Assembly: GCA_030452985.1 (NCBI GenBank) | Contig: JAKDLG010000027.1 | Span: 1 to 40,308 of the forward strand | Origin: Humibacillus sp. | GTDB taxonomy: Bacteria; Actinomycetota; Actinomycetes; Actinomycetales; Dermatophilaceae | Length of the DNA: 40,308 bases | Direction of reading: 5' to 3' | Shown: piece after piece, positions 27,790 through 36,732 of the stretch | How positions within the stretch are numbered: position 1 is the stretch's first letter | Layout of the letters: each line of letters begins with the position of its first letter | Program-made: the position numbers and the translations under genes | Notes under the pieces: model-generated | The model's input: the letters and a program-made list of their open reading frames with translations, nothing else | Databases searched by the model: none | Told to the model about the DNA's origin: nothing

Positions 27790-28623
27790 ATGAGGTCACC
27801 GAACTGGATCGAGCTCGCCGGGGTCGTCAACATGCGCGACCTCGGCGGATTGCCCACTGCTACCGGAGATGTCGTCCAACCCCACCGGATGCTGCGTTCT
27901 GACAACCTGCAGGACCTGCCGGTCGAGTCCGTGCGCTCGCTCATCGAGAGGTACGACCTGACCGACGTCGTCGACCTGCGCACCGACGTGGAGGTGGTCA
28001 GGGAGGGTGAGGGGCCGCTGCGCGCCGTGGCCAGGGTGCGCCACCACCACTTCACGCTCTACCGAGACTCCTCGTCGGAGAGCGGCATCCCGGCGGCCGA
28101 GCGTCGTCTGCCGTGGGAGGTCGACGAGCAGGCCGAGCGCTCCGCACGCGCTGCGACCACTGCCGGTGATCAGGCCGCTGGCCCCGGCCACGACGAGTTC
28201 TGGTCGAAGCACTACCTGTCCTACCTCGAACAGAGACCCGACTCGGTCATTGCCGCCCTGCACGCCATCGCCGACAGCCGAGGTGCCGCGGTCGTGCACT
28301 GCGCGGCCGGAAAGGACCGCACCGGAACCGTGGTCGGCCTGGCCCTGAAGACGGTGGGGGTGCTCGACGAGGAGATCATCGCCGACTTCGCCGCCTCGGC
28401 CGAGCGGGTGCCGCTCATCCTCGAACGGCTACGCAGCCGGCCCGCCTACGCGGCGAACCTCCGGGACAAGACGGTCGCCCAGCAGTCACCCACGACCGAC
28501 ACGATGCGGCTGCTGCTCGGCACGCTCGAGCGGCAGTACGGCGGCGCCGACCAGTGGCTCGCCGACCACGACTGGACCAGGCGCGACACCGATCGCCTCC
28601 GCCGCAAGCTGCTCGCCCCCTGA
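27790..28623 (+). CDS. Tyrosine/dual-specificity phosphatase (PTP-like, Y_phosphatase3 type)
   Basis: Cysteine-dependent phosphatase of 277 residues. The P-loop is VVHCAAGKDRTG with nucleophile Cys171 and Arg177. The N-terminal NMRDLGGLPTATGDV and VVDLRTDVEV segments are typical of the bacterial family that includes Mycobacterium PtpB, whose members act on phosphotyrosine, phosphoserine or phosphoinositides. The lysine in CAAGKDR fits the PtpB-like subgroup. No signal peptide, although some relatives are secreted without one. Flanked by unrelated genes; substrate unknown. Confidence 0.9.
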   Translation: MRSPNWIELAGVVNMRDLGGLPTATGDVVQPHRMLRSDNLQDLPVESVRSLIERYDLTDVVDLRTDVEVVREGEGPLRAVARVRHHHFTLYRDSSSESGIPAAERRLPWEVDEQAERSARAATTAGDQAAGPGHDEFWSKHYLSYLEQRPDSVIAALHAIADSRGAAVVHCAAGKDRTGTVVGLALKTVGVLDEEIIADFAASAERVPLILERLRSRPAYAANLRDKTVAQQSPTTDTMRLLLGTLERQYGGADQWLADHDWTRRDTDRLRRKLLAP

Positions 28624-28655
28624 CACCTCGGCGCGCTTGGGCGGACGGGCCAGCC

Positions 28656-29066
28656 TCAGCCGGCGTAGGTGCCGAAGCTCCACGAGTTGCCTTCGGCGTC
28701 GTCGATGGAGAAGCCGCGGGAGCCGTAGTCGGTGTCCTCCATCGGCCGCACCACCGTGGCCCCCAAAGCCTCCGCGCGCGCCCACACCGCGGACGGGTCG
28801 TCACACACCACGTAGACGGTGGCACGCCCGGCGCCCGCCACGAAGGTGTCGTCGGCCTTCCCGCGGCTGCTGACCATCACCCGGCCTCCTTCGGGCCACA
28901 GCATCTCGCTGTGCTGCACGTGTCCGTCCGGGTCCTCGACGAGAATGCCGTCGACGAAGCCGAGTCGGCGCAGCCAGGTTCGCGCTGCCCGGGGGTCGTC
29001 GTAGCTGAGGCCGACCCAGATGTTGTGGTCGGTGCGGGTCGCCTGGGTCGGTGTCGTCGTGTCCAT
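28656..29066 (-). CDS. VOC-superfamily (glyoxalase-like) protein
   Basis: 136 residues with the paired beta-alpha-beta-beta-beta units of the vicinal oxygen chelate fold: NIWVGLSYDDPRAARTWLRR in the first and VVCDDPSAVWARAEALGATV in the second, ending DDAEGNSWSFGTYAG. Members include glyoxalases, dioxygenases and drug-binding resistance proteins; here a small-molecule-binding or resistance protein is most likely. It lies 48 bases after the AraC regulator on the same strand. ATG 29066 is 6 nt after CAGACT, so it may also have its own leaderless transcript. Confidence 0.85.
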   Translation of the reverse strand: MDTTTPTQATRTDHNIWVGLSYDDPRAARTWLRRLGFVDGILVEDPDGHVQHSEMLWPEGGRVMVSSRGKADDTFVAGAGRATVYVVCDDPSAVWARAEALGATVVRPMEDTDYGSRGFSIDDAEGNSWSFGTYAG

Positions 29067-29072
29067 GCCCCC

Positions 29073-29078
29073 AGTCTG
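29073..29078 (-). promoter_or_regulatory. -10-like element of the VOC gene
   Basis: CAGACT on the minus strand, 6 nt before ATG 29066. It matches only the minimal AxxxT pattern. Confidence 0.35.
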
Positions 29079-29114
29079 GGCGACGTCGAACCGGCCGTCT
29101 TGGACGAATGCGCA

Positions 29115-30005
29115 TCACCTTCCACTGCCTCCCCCCGTTACAGGTTTTAGGCGCCCCCACGTGGGCCCCGAAAAACACGCACCCGGGGCAGGTAACAACG
29201 CCCCCAGGGCGAAGTCGGCGCGCCAGCGGGTCGGCGACGTACCGGCGAGGGCCCGCCAGTCGCGGTTCATGTGCGCGTGGTCGGACCAGCCACAGCGCAG
29301 CGCGACGTCGGTCAGCGGCATCCGGCCCGACGACACCAGCGCCACCGACCGCTCGAACCGGCGCACCCGCGCGGCCGCCTTGGGCGTCACCCCGAGCTCG
29401 GCCCGGAACTGCTGCTGAAGCCGGCGCATCGACCAGCCGACGACCTGCGCCACGTCTCGGATCGGCGCAGCCCCCTGGGAGGCTCCGATCAGGCGCCACG
29501 CCTCAGCCAGCTCGGGCGCCGGGGCCCGAGGCTCCCTCAGCCGGGCCAGCAACGACCGCTCGACGAGGTCGAACCGCCGTGACCACGAGTCGGTCTCGTG
29601 CAGCTGGTCACGCAGGTCGGCGACCCCGGCGCCCATGACGTCCTGCAGCTCGAACGACCCCTCGGCTAGCTCTGCTGCCCGCACCCCGAAGAGAGCTCGT
29701 ACGGCGCCGGGGCGCAGCGCCAGCTGGATGCCGTGCTGGTTGCCGTCGTGGTGGATGCGGGTCGGGCCGGTGGCGAGGCCAGCCAGCACGGAGTCGAATC
29801 GGTGGGGCACCGGGCGGCCCGGATCGGAGAGGGTCAGCCCGTCGTCGAACGGGATGACCAGCGTGACGGTGCTCGACGGCATCCCGATGTGCACTCCAGC
29901 AGGAAAGCCGGTGAGCCGGTAGCCCACCACCGCGTCGACGAGCGACGCCAGCCGTGGGCTCGGCCGCTGCTCGTGGTGCTCGGCGTGCTCCTGCTGGGAC
30001 GTCAC
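29115..30005 (-). CDS. AraC-family transcriptional regulator
   Basis: 296 residues starting at GTG 30005. The N-terminal ligand domain (VVGYRLTGFPAGVHIGMPSS, then LVIPFDDGLTLSD) is of the type found in AraC regulators linked to VOC and dehydratase-like genes. The C-terminal double helix-turn-helix is readable (GWSMRRLQQQFRAELGVTPK and LTDVALRCGWSDHAHMNRDW). It probably controls the VOC gene 48 bases downstream. Beyond the helix-turn-helix a short Gly/Pro-rich tail (KPVTGGGSGR) looks like read-through of a C-rich stretch. TACCGT lies 5 nt upstream of the GTG, which fits a leaderless start. Confidence 0.88.
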   Translation of the reverse strand: MTSQQEHAEHHEQRPSPRLASLVDAVVGYRLTGFPAGVHIGMPSSTVTLVIPFDDGLTLSDPGRPVPHRFDSVLAGLATGPTRIHHDGNQHGIQLALRPGAVRALFGVRAAELAEGSFELQDVMGAGVADLRDQLHETDSWSRRFDLVERSLLARLREPRAPAPELAEAWRLIGASQGAAPIRDVAQVVGWSMRRLQQQFRAELGVTPKAAARVRRFERSVALVSSGRMPLTDVALRCGWSDHAHMNRDWRALAGTSPTRWRADFALGALLPAPGACFSGPTWGRLKPVTGGGSGR

Positions 30006-30010
30006 ACCTC

Positions 30011-30016
30011 ACGGTA
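30011..30016 (-). promoter_or_regulatory. -10 element of the AraC gene
   Basis: TACCGT on the minus strand, 5 nt before GTG 30005, just behind the lepA stop at 30040 on the same strand. Confidence 0.45.
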
Positions 30017-30039
30017 CGACGCACCGCTCGGATCGCGCC

Positions 30040-31929
30040 CTACTTCTTGCCCTTGTCGCCGTCGCTCGACAGCGCGGCGACGAACGCCTCCTGGGGGACC
30101 TCGACGCGGCCGACCATCTTCATTCGCTTCTTGCCCTCCTTCTGCTTCTCGAGCAGCTTGCGCTTACGGCTGATGTCGCCGCCGTAGCACTTGGCGAGGA
30201 CGTCCTTGCGGATCGCCCGGATGTTCTCGCGGGCGATGATGCGCGAGCCGATGGCGGCCTGGATCGGCACCTCGAACTGTTGGCGCGGGATCAGGTTCTT
30301 GAGCTTGCCGGCCATCATGACGCCGTAGCCGTAGGCCTTGTCCTTGTGCACGATGGCAGAGAAGGCGTCGACGGTCTCGCCCTGCAGCAGGATCTCGACC
30401 TTGACGAGGTCAGCCACCTGGTCGCCGTCGGGTTCGTAGTCGAGCGAGGCGTACCCACGGGTCCGCGACTTCAGCTGGTCGAAGAAGTCGAAGACGATCT
30501 CGGCGAGCGGCAGCGTGTAGCGCATCTCGACGCGGTCCTCGGAGAGATAGTCCATCCCGCGCAGGTTGCCGCGCTTCTGCTGGCAGAGCTCCATGATCGC
30601 ACCGACGAACTCGCTCGGGGCCAGGATCGTGGCGCGCACGACCGGCTCGCTCACCTCCCGGATCTTGCCGTCGGGATACTCGCTCGGGTTCGTGACGTGA
30701 ACGGACTTGCCGTCGTCGAGCACGACGTCGTAGACGACGTTCGGCTGGGTCGAGATCAGGTCGAGGCCGAACTCACGCTCGAGGCGTTCGCGAACGATCT
30801 CGAGGTGCAGCAGGCCGAGGAACCCGCAGCGGAACCCGAACCCCAGCGCGGCTGACGTCTCCGGCTCGTAGACGAGGGCGGCGTCGTTGAGCTTGAGCTT
30901 GTCGAGCGCCTCGCGCAGGGCGGGGTAGTCGGAGCCGTCGATCGGGAAGAGCCCCGAGAAGACCATCGGCTTCGGGTCACGGTAGCCACCCAGGTCGTGA
31001 GCAGCCGGCTTGCTCGCGTTGGTGACGGTGTCGCCGACCCGTGACTGGCGCACGTCCTTCACGCCGGTGATGAGGTAGCCCACCTCGCCGACCCCGAGGC
31101 CGTTTCCCGGAACGGGCTCGGGGCTGATGACGCCGATCTCGAGCAGCTCGTGGGTCGCCCGGGTCGACATCATGACGATCTTCTCGCGCGGGCTGAGGTT
31201 GCCGTCAACGACGCGAACGTAGGTGACGACGCCGCGGTAGGTGTCGTAGACCGAGTCGAAGATCATCGCCCGGGCCGGCGCGTCGGCGTCACCCGTGGGA
31301 GCCGGCAGCTGCTTGACGATCTGGTCGAGCAGCGGCTCGACCCCCTCCCCCGTCTTGCCCGAGACTCGAAGGCAGTCGTCGGGATCGCCGCCGATCAGCT
31401 TGGCCAGCTCTTCGGCGTACTTCTCCGGCTGCGCGGCGGGCAGGTCGATCTTGTTCAGCACCGGGATGATGGTGAGGTCGTTCTCCATCGCCAGGTAGAG
31501 GTTGGCCAGCGTCTGCGCCTCGATGCCCTGAGCCGCGTCGACGAGCAGCACGGCGCCCTCACAGGCGGCCAGCGAGCGCGACACCTCGTAGGTGAAGTCG
31601 ACGTGGCCCGGTGTGTCGATCATGTTGAGGCAGTACACCAACTGCTCGGGGGCTTCGCCGCGACCCGTCTCGCCGTGAACAGGCTCCTTCGTCGCGTCCA
31701 CGGCCCACGGCATCCGCACGGCCTGGCTCTTGATCGTGATGCCGCGCTCGCGCTCGATGTCCATCCGGTCGAGGTACTGCGCGCGCATGGCGCGCGCGTC
31801 GACGACACCGGTGAGCTGCAGCATCCGGTCGGCCAGGGTCGACTTGCCGTGGTCGATGTGCGCGATGATGCAGAAGTTGCGGATCAGGTCCGGCGGCGTG
31901 GCGTTGGGGGCCAACGCGGATCGGGCCAT
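30040..31929 (-). CDS. lepA: Elongation factor 4 (LepA)
   Basis: Ribosome-bound translational GTPase implicated in back-translocation and in initiation or ribosome biogenesis. It is 629 residues from ATG 31929. G1 is [10 protein letters not shown]3 is DTPGHVDF and G4 is LNKIDLP. EF-G-like domains II, III and V and the LepA C-terminal domain follow (GIMMSTR-type region replaced by [29 protein letters not shown] near the end). The GTG at 31938 is an alternative start. CACCGT lies 7 nt before the ATG, which hints at a leaderless mRNA. Divergent from the M48 gene. Confidence 0.95.
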   Translation of the reverse strand: MARSALAPNATPPDLIRNFCIIAHIDHGKSTLADRMLQLTGVVDARAMRAQYLDRMDIERERGITIKSQAVRMPWAVDATKEPVHGETGRGEAPEQLVYCLNMIDTPGHVDFTYEVSRSLAACEGAVLLVDAAQGIEAQTLANLYLAMENDLTIIPVLNKIDLPAAQPEKYAEELAKLIGGDPDDCLRVSGKTGEGVEPLLDQIVKQLPAPTGDADAPARAMIFDSVYDTYRGVVTYVRVVDGNLSPREKIVMMSTRATHELLEIGVISPEPVPGNGLGVGEVGYLITGVKDVRQSRVGDTVTNASKPAAHDLGGYRDPKPMVFSGLFPIDGSDYPALREALDKLKLNDAALVYEPETSAALGFGFRCGFLGLLHLEIVRERLEREFGLDLISTQPNVVYDVVLDDGKSVHVTNPSEYPDGKIREVSEPVVRATILAPSEFVGAIMELCQQKRGNLRGMDYLSEDRVEMRYTLPLAEIVFDFFDQLKSRTRGYASLDYEPDGDQVADLVKVEILLQGETVDAFSAIVHKDKAYGYGVMMAGKLKNLIPRQQFEVPIQAAIGSRIIARENIRAIRKDVLAKCYGGDISRKRKLLEKQKEGKKRMKMVGRVEVPQEAFVAALSSDGDKGKK

Positions 31930-32135
31930 GGGCGACACGGTGGGGCGAACCTCGCAGGAGTTGGTGGGTAGTCGAGAGCAGTGGGCGGGCGGCTCGGGCG
32001 CCACGCGACCGATCCAGTCTCCCACGCTTTTCCTGGATGCCGTTCACCCCTCGCTGCCGCTGCCGGCCGGGTTTGCGCGGCTCCGCCGGACCCGAAATCA
32101 CCCACTTCGGTTGGGACGGCGCCCCCGATGACGCA

Positions 32136-32141
32136 GAATGT
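32136..32141 (+). promoter_or_regulatory. -10-like element of the M48 protease gene
   Basis: GAATGT followed by 6 nt and ATG 32148; no ribosome-binding site. It supports this start over the next in-frame ATG at 32163. Confidence 0.4.
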
Positions 32142-32147
32142 GGTCTC

Positions 32148-33281
32148 ATGCGCCCCCCACCGATGGAACTCCTGCCCGTGCCCGCGGGCACCCAGCTCCC
32201 GATGCGACGCGCCGTGCGCCACCCCCGAGAGATCGTGACCCTGGTGTTCACGATCCTGGGCTCGCTGCTGCTGCTCGTACTGGCCCTGGCCGAGATGGGG
32301 GTCGCTGCCGACGAGGGCCGGACGCCCGACGTCTACGCCCTCGTGCTGCTCTTCGCCCCGGTACTGCTGTGGTTCGCCCGTGGCCAGCTCTGGGCGCAGC
32401 AGCGACTGAACGGCATCAAACTGACGCGTCAGCAGTTCCCCGAGGCGCACGCGATGCTCGTCGATGCCGCCGCCCGCTCCGGGCTGCCCTACGTTCCCGA
32501 CGCCTGGGTGGTCGGCGGCAACGGTCTGATCAACGCGGCCGCGTCCGGCCACGGCTTCCGCCGGTTCGTCATCGTCTACAGCGACCTGCTCGAGGTCGGC
32601 GGCGCGGCCCGCGACCCCGACGCTCTGCGGTTCGTCATCGCCCACGAGGTGGGGCACATCGCGGCCGGTCACACGAGCTACTGGCGAATGCTGGGCACCT
32701 TTGCCTCGCAGTGGATTCCACTGCTCGGCTCGACCCTGAGCCGGGCCCAGGAGTACACCGCCGACAACTACGGCCACGCGCTGGTGCCACAGGGCGCGCG
32801 GGGTGCCATGGCGACCCTGGCCGGGGGGAAGTACCTCAACCGGTCGGTCGACGTCGACGCGATGGCAGACCGGGCGCTCGTCGAGCCAGGCTTCTTCGTG
32901 TGGGTCGCCAACGCCACCGCCTCGCACCCGGTGCTGGTGTGGCGCATGCACGCGTTGCGTGACCGGCGCACCCCCGGCCGGCTGCTGTGGCGCCCGAAAG
33001 CCCCGTGGCTGTGGTCCCAGCCGATCGACCCGACGGCGTGGTCCCTGCCGGCGATGATCGGCTTCGTTCCGACTCCGGCGGCGCGTCCCGAGCTGCCCCA
33101 GAGTGCCGGCCCGAGCGACGGACGGGCCCAAGAAAGGCAGCCGCAGCCGTACTGGCCGAACCTGCAGTTCTCGGCACAGCAGCCGTACTGGCCCAACCAG
33201 ATGTCCGCGCAGGAGGCACCACCCGCGCCACCTCACGCTCCCGCCCCGGAGGCCGGCCGCTTCGCCCCGCCCTCGGCCTGA
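32148..33281 (+). CDS. M48-family membrane metallopeptidase
   Basis: Zinc-dependent membrane protease, probably in membrane-protein quality control (HtpX-like group). It is 377 residues. Two hydrophobic helices span about 29-47 (IVTLVFTILGSLLLLVLAL) and 60-77. The active site is His166-Glu-x-x-His170 (AHEVGHIAAGH), and the downstream Glu ligand is likely in SRAQEYTADNYG. The C-terminal 60 residues are disordered and rich in Pro, Gln and Ala, with a repeated QPYWPN motif. No partner gene is adjacent. The 218 bases between it and lepA contain only promoter-like sequence. Confidence 0.87.
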   Translation: MRPPPMELLPVPAGTQLPMRRAVRHPREIVTLVFTILGSLLLLVLALAEMGVAADEGRTPDVYALVLLFAPVLLWFARGQLWAQQRLNGIKLTRQQFPEAHAMLVDAAARSGLPYVPDAWVVGGNGLINAAASGHGFRRFVIVYSDLLEVGGAARDPDALRFVIAHEVGHIAAGHTSYWRMLGTFASQWIPLLGSTLSRAQEYTADNYGHALVPQGARGAMATLAGGKYLNRSVDVDAMADRALVEPGFFVWVANATASHPVLVWRMHALRDRRTPGRLLWRPKAPWLWSQPIDPTAWSLPAMIGFVPTPAARPELPQSAGPSDGRAQERQPQPYWPNLQFSAQQPYWPNQMSAQEAPPAPPHAPAPEAGRFAPPSA

Positions 33282-33334
33282 GCCGGGCAGAGCACAGCGG
33301 CGCCATCCGCGGTGCTGTGTTCTGCTCTGCCAGG

Positions 33335-34627
33335 TCACCGCCTGGCGTGAGACCCGCTCCGGGGTCGTGGGAGCGCCCCGGCGACGTGCACCGGCACGTG
33401 GAGCGGCCCACGGATCGTGACCGAGGGGCGCATGACGACCGGCCCGTCGAGGCGAAGTGACGGCATCCGCTCGGCCAGCCGTCGCAATGCCACCGTGGCC
33501 TCGAGCCGGGCCAGGGGCGCCCCGAGGCAGTAGTGGATGCCGCCCGAGAAGGCGAGGTGGTCAGCGGCCGATGCCCGGGTGATGTCGAGACGTTCCGGGT
33601 CGCGGAAGACGTCGGGGTCGCGGTTGGCGCCGGCGATGAGCACCATCACGTACTGGCCCTTGCGCACCGGCACACCGCCCACCTCGACCTGCGCGTGGGC
33701 GACCCGAGCCGTCTCCTGCACGGGCGGGTCATGCCGCAGCACCTCCTCCACGGCTGACCCGGCCAGGGTCGGGTCGTCGACGAGCCGCTGCCACTGGTCA
33801 GGATGGCGCTGCAGGGCGAGCACGGCGTTGCCCACGAGGTTCACGGTGGTCTCGAAGCCGGCGATGAGCAGCAGCTGGCACATCGGCAGCAGCTCGTGGG
33901 GTGCGATCGTGTCGCCCCGTTCGGCGACGACCGCGCTCACGAGATCGTCGCGCGGTTCGCGGGCGCGCAGCTCGAACAGCGACTCGAAGAGGCGCTCCAG
34001 CTCGACGTTGGCTCGCAGCAGCTCGCGGGCGTGCCGGACCGACCGCACGCCGTCGATGGCTCCACCGATGGCGGCCCCGTAGCGCTGGAAGGTGGCGGCG
34101 TGGGCGTCGGGGATGCCGAGCATCGAGGTGATCACCGTGATGGGCAGGGGCGCCGCCAGGGCGTCGACGAGGTCGAACGATCCGCGTCGGCCAGCTCGGT
34201 CGATGAGGTCGTCGACACAGCCGGTCACGAGGGTCTCGTACGTCGACATCATGCGGGGGCTGAACGCGGGAGCGGCCAGTCGGCGCAGCCGCGTGTGGTC
34301 GGGCTCGTTGAGCTCGAGGAACGACAGGTCGATGGGGGTGTTCCCGGGTGCGCTCTCGAGCGGGCGGGTGCCGAACTGACGGCTGCGCAGCACCTGGCTG
34401 CAGAGGGCGTGGCTGGTGGTCGACCAGTTGCCGAGGCGCGTCGGCAGAATCGGCCCACGAGCCCGCATCTGCTCGTAGAGCGGGTAGGGGTCGCGGCGCC
34501 CCTCGCGCAGCCGGACCCGGCTCAGCAGGTCGCCACGCACCCGCCCGGCCCACCAGAGGTCGGCCCGCTGCCGGTAGAGGGACGAGGCGAACCGGCCGGC
34601 CGTACCGATGTCGTGCAGGGTGCTCAC
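33335..34627 (-). CDS. Cytochrome P450
   Basis: Soluble bacterial P450, 430 residues. The heme ligand is Cys367 in FSGGIHYCLGAPLARLEA. The I-helix oxygen-activation motif is LLIAGFETT, with Glu in place of the common Gly/Asp pattern AGxxT/D. The K-helix ExxR is EEVLR. An N-terminal N-W-S-T-T-x-H and FLELNEPDHTRLRRLAAPAF segment is typical of the CYP105/107-like actinobacterial group. No ferredoxin or reductase gene is adjacent, so electrons must come from elsewhere. GTG 34627 overlaps the TetR stop as GTGA, so the pair is co-translated. Substrate unknown. Confidence 0.93.
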   Translation of the reverse strand: MSTLHDIGTAGRFASSLYRQRADLWWAGRVRGDLLSRVRLREGRRDPYPLYEQMRARGPILPTRLGNWSTTSHALCSQVLRSRQFGTRPLESAPGNTPIDLSFLELNEPDHTRLRRLAAPAFSPRMMSTYETLVTGCVDDLIDRAGRRGSFDLVDALAAPLPITVITSMLGIPDAHAATFQRYGAAIGGAIDGVRSVRHARELLRANVELERLFESLFELRAREPRDDLVSAVVAERGDTIAPHELLPMCQLLLIAGFETTVNLVGNAVLALQRHPDQWQRLVDDPTLAGSAVEEVLRHDPPVQETARVAHAQVEVGGVPVRKGQYVMVLIAGANRDPDVFRDPERLDITRASAADHLAFSGGIHYCLGAPLARLEATVALRRLAERMPSLRLDGPVVMRPSVTIRGPLHVPVHVAGALPRPRSGSHARR

Positions 34628-35250
34628 GAGAGCCCCACCGGCTCGGGCGCGGGGCGTCTACCCAGTCCGCCCACCAGCGTGTCGAGCACCAGGTCGGGCG
34701 CGTCCCGGCGAGCCAACGTGCCGTCGCGCACCGACTCCCACGCGACGTACACCAGGGCGTAGAGAGTCTGGGACAGCCACCAACCGGGGCGGTCGTCGCG
34801 CAGCGCGCCGGCGCCACGGGCGCGTTCGAGGGCGGCATAGAGGGCGGCATCCATGGCTCGGTACTGCCGCACCACCTCCGCGTCGACGTCGAGAGCAGGC
34901 GTGCGCCAGATGAAGTTCAGCTGCGGCCCGATGGGCACCAGAGCCGCGACGAGAGAGCGCAACCCACCGTCGGATGCCGTGTCGTCTCGAGCGCCCGTGA
35001 TGGCGGCGTGACAGACCGTCAGGGCTCTGACGGCGACGGCGTGCTCGAGCGCGTCCCGCGTCGGGAACCGCTTGAAGAGGCTGGTTCGGCCCATTCCGGC
35101 GGCCGCCGCGATCTGGCCGAGGGAGGCTCGTGGATGGGCCACGAGATAGCTCACGGCGGCGTCGAGCAGATCGGTGTGGCGGTGCGCGTCGACCGAACCG
35201 CAGTCGGCCGCGCTGTCCGGCTCGCCGGGGTCTGCCATGTCTGCAGCCAT
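34624..35250 (-). CDS. TetR-family regulator of the P450
   Basis: 208 residues from ATG 35250. The N-terminal helix-turn-helix is readable (ASLGQIAAAAGMGRTSLFKR, FPTRDALEHAVAVRAL), and the C-terminal helical domain should bind a ligand (RPGWWLSQTLYALVYVAWES). It overlaps the P450 by GTGA. The start is set by TACCGT 6 nt upstream. Two operator-like palindromes in its promoter (35270-35283 and 35290-35304) suggest that it represses itself and hence the P450, with induction by a P450 substrate or product. Confidence 0.9.
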   Translation of the reverse strand: MAADMADPGEPDSAADCGSVDAHRHTDLLDAAVSYLVAHPRASLGQIAAAAGMGRTSLFKRFPTRDALEHAVAVRALTVCHAAITGARDDTASDGGLRSLVAALVPIGPQLNFIWRTPALDVDAEVVRQYRAMDAALYAALERARGAGALRDDRPGWWLSQTLYALVYVAWESVRDGTLARRDAPDLVLDTLVGGLGRRPAPEPVGLS

Positions 35251-35256
35251 ACGCCG

Positions 35257-35304
35257 ACGGTACTCGCGCGTTCGCAAGCGAACAAGGCTGTTCACTTCGC
35301 GAAC
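35257..35304 (-). promoter_or_regulatory. TetR-P450 promoter with two palindromic operators
   Basis: The minus-strand -10 TACCGT is at 35262-35257, with a weak -35 TTGTTC 17 bp upstream. Between them lies a perfect palindrome, GTTCGCAAGCGAAC (35270-35283). A second, degenerate copy, GTTCACTTCGCGAAC (35290-35304), is centred about 20.5 bp further upstream, close to two helical turns. This fits a TetR dimer pair binding one face of the DNA and blocking the promoter. Confidence 0.65.
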
Positions 35305-35325
35305 CCCCACCCCACAACACCAACC

Positions 35326-35450
35326 GCGCGACGCGCATCGCGACGCGCCACAAGTGCTGGATCCACGACACCAACCGCGCGACGCGCAGCGCGACGCGCC
35401 ACAAGTGCTGGATTGACCACACCGTTTGCGCGACGCGCAGCGCGACGCGC
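35326..35450. repeat. Intergenic 51-bp repeat array 1 (three cores)
   Basis: Three 23-bp cores at 35326-35348, 35377-35399 and 35428-35450, exactly 51 bp apart. Each core is two copies of GCGCGACGCGC sharing or flanking one base (the first core has one change, AT for AG). The 28-bp parts between cores are also alike (CACAAGTGCTGGAT). The core is almost self-complementary, with mismatches only at three A positions, so both strands can fold. It lies 15 bp from the stop codon of the MFS gene and upstream of the TetR promoter. Confidence 0.9.
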
Positions 35451-35464
35451 AGAGGGCGGGACCG

Positions 35465-36679
35465 TCAGGCGCGTAGGACCGACACGGCATCCACCGGAGT
35501 CGATGGTGAGCCGGCGTCACGCCGTTCGAGGCGGAACGACAGCACCGCTATCGCGACACCGAGCACGGCCAGACCGGCCCCGACGAGGCTCGGCGCACCG
35601 TATCCCCAGCCCGCAGCGAGCACGACAGAGCCGAGCCAGGCCCCGAGCGCGTTGGCCGTGTTCAGGGTCGAGTGGTTCAGCGTGGCCGCCAGCGATTGGC
35701 CCTCGTGGGCGACGTCCATCAGCCGGGTCTGCAGCAGCGGCACCACGATGGAGGGCAGCAGACCGAGCAGGAACACCATCACGACCGCGAGCCAGAGGGT
35801 GTGGGCGGCCGGACCGAAGAGCGCCAGCAACACTGCGATCGCCCCCAGGGAGACGATGATGCCGGCCATCACGCCTCGCCGCGCCACCCGTCCGGCGAGG
35901 AACATGCCGGTGACCATCCCGATGCCGTAGGCCATCAGCACCCACGGGATGAGCGCCACGTCGAGCCCCGCGAGCTCGGTCATGGTCGGGGTGATGTAGC
36001 TGTACATCGCGAACATGCCTCCGAAACCGACCGTCCCGATGAGCAGGGCGAGCCACACCTGCGGTCGGCGCAGCGCCCCGAGCTCACTGCGCATGGTGGC
36101 CTGTCGGGGGGCGGGCAGCTTGGGCAACCAGGCGCCGATCGCGCCGATCGTCACCAGCCCGATGATCCCCACCGCCACGTAGGGAGCGTGCCAGCCGTAG
36201 CGTTGACCGATCAGCGTCGCGAGGGGCACGCCGACGACGTTGGCCACCCCGAGACCTCCGAGGATCGTGGCGATGGCGGCCGTGCGCCGCTCGTGCGACA
36301 CGAGCGATGCCGCGACCAGCGCACCGATGCCGAAGAAGGCTCCGTGCGGGATGCCGCCGAGGAAGCGCACCAGCATGACCTGGCCGTAGCTGTCGGCGAG
36401 CACGACGAGCAGGTGGGCAGCAGCAAAGAACGCCATCAGGGTCATCAGCAGCCCCTTGCGGGCCACCTTGGTCGCCAGCACGGCGATCAGGGGCGCCCCG
36501 ACGACCACACCGATGGCGTAGGCGGAGACATAGTGTCCCCCTGTTGCGATGTCGACTCCGGTACCGGCCGCAATCTGTGGCAGTAGCCCCATGGTCACGA
36601 ACTCGGTGGTGCCGATGGCGAACCCACCCAGGGCGAGGGCAAGGATCGCTAGAGCAGTTCGGCGCTGGTTGAGGCTCAC
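35465..36679 (-). CDS. MFS efflux transporter (DHA1 family, AraJ/NepI-like)
   Basis: Proton-driven exporter of small molecules in the inner membrane, 404 residues with about 12 hydrophobic helices. The motif GGFAIGTTEFVTMGLLPQIA in helix 1 and the HYVSAYAIGVVVGAPLIAVL segment in helix 2 are characteristic of the arabinose/sugar-efflux and purine-exporter branch. The helix 2-3 loop has LATKVARKG and the mid-protein loop LPKLPAPRQ. Substrate unknown; drug, sugar or nucleoside export are possible. GTG 36679 has GGAGAG 8 nt upstream. A 15-bp palindrome at its predicted transcription start suggests repressor control. Confidence 0.88.
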   Translation of the reverse strand: MSLNQRRTALAILALALGGFAIGTTEFVTMGLLPQIAAGTGVDIATGGHYVSAYAIGVVVGAPLIAVLATKVARKGLLMTLMAFFAAAHLLVVLADSYGQVMLVRFLGGIPHGAFFGIGALVAASLVSHERRTAAIATILGGLGVANVVGVPLATLIGQRYGWHAPYVAVGIIGLVTIGAIGAWLPKLPAPRQATMRSELGALRRPQVWLALLIGTVGFGGMFAMYSYITPTMTELAGLDVALIPWVLMAYGIGMVTGMFLAGRVARRGVMAGIIVSLGAIAVLLALFGPAAHTLWLAVVMVFLLGLLPSIVVPLLQTRLMDVAHEGQSLAATLNHSTLNTANALGAWLGSVVLAAGWGYGAPSLVGAGLAVLGVAIAVLSFRLERRDAGSPSTPVDAVSVLRA

Positions 36680-36732
36680 GAGCTGGGCTCTCCATGGTCG
36701 GGGACGTCGGTGGATGGTTCGCACAGGTCCCC

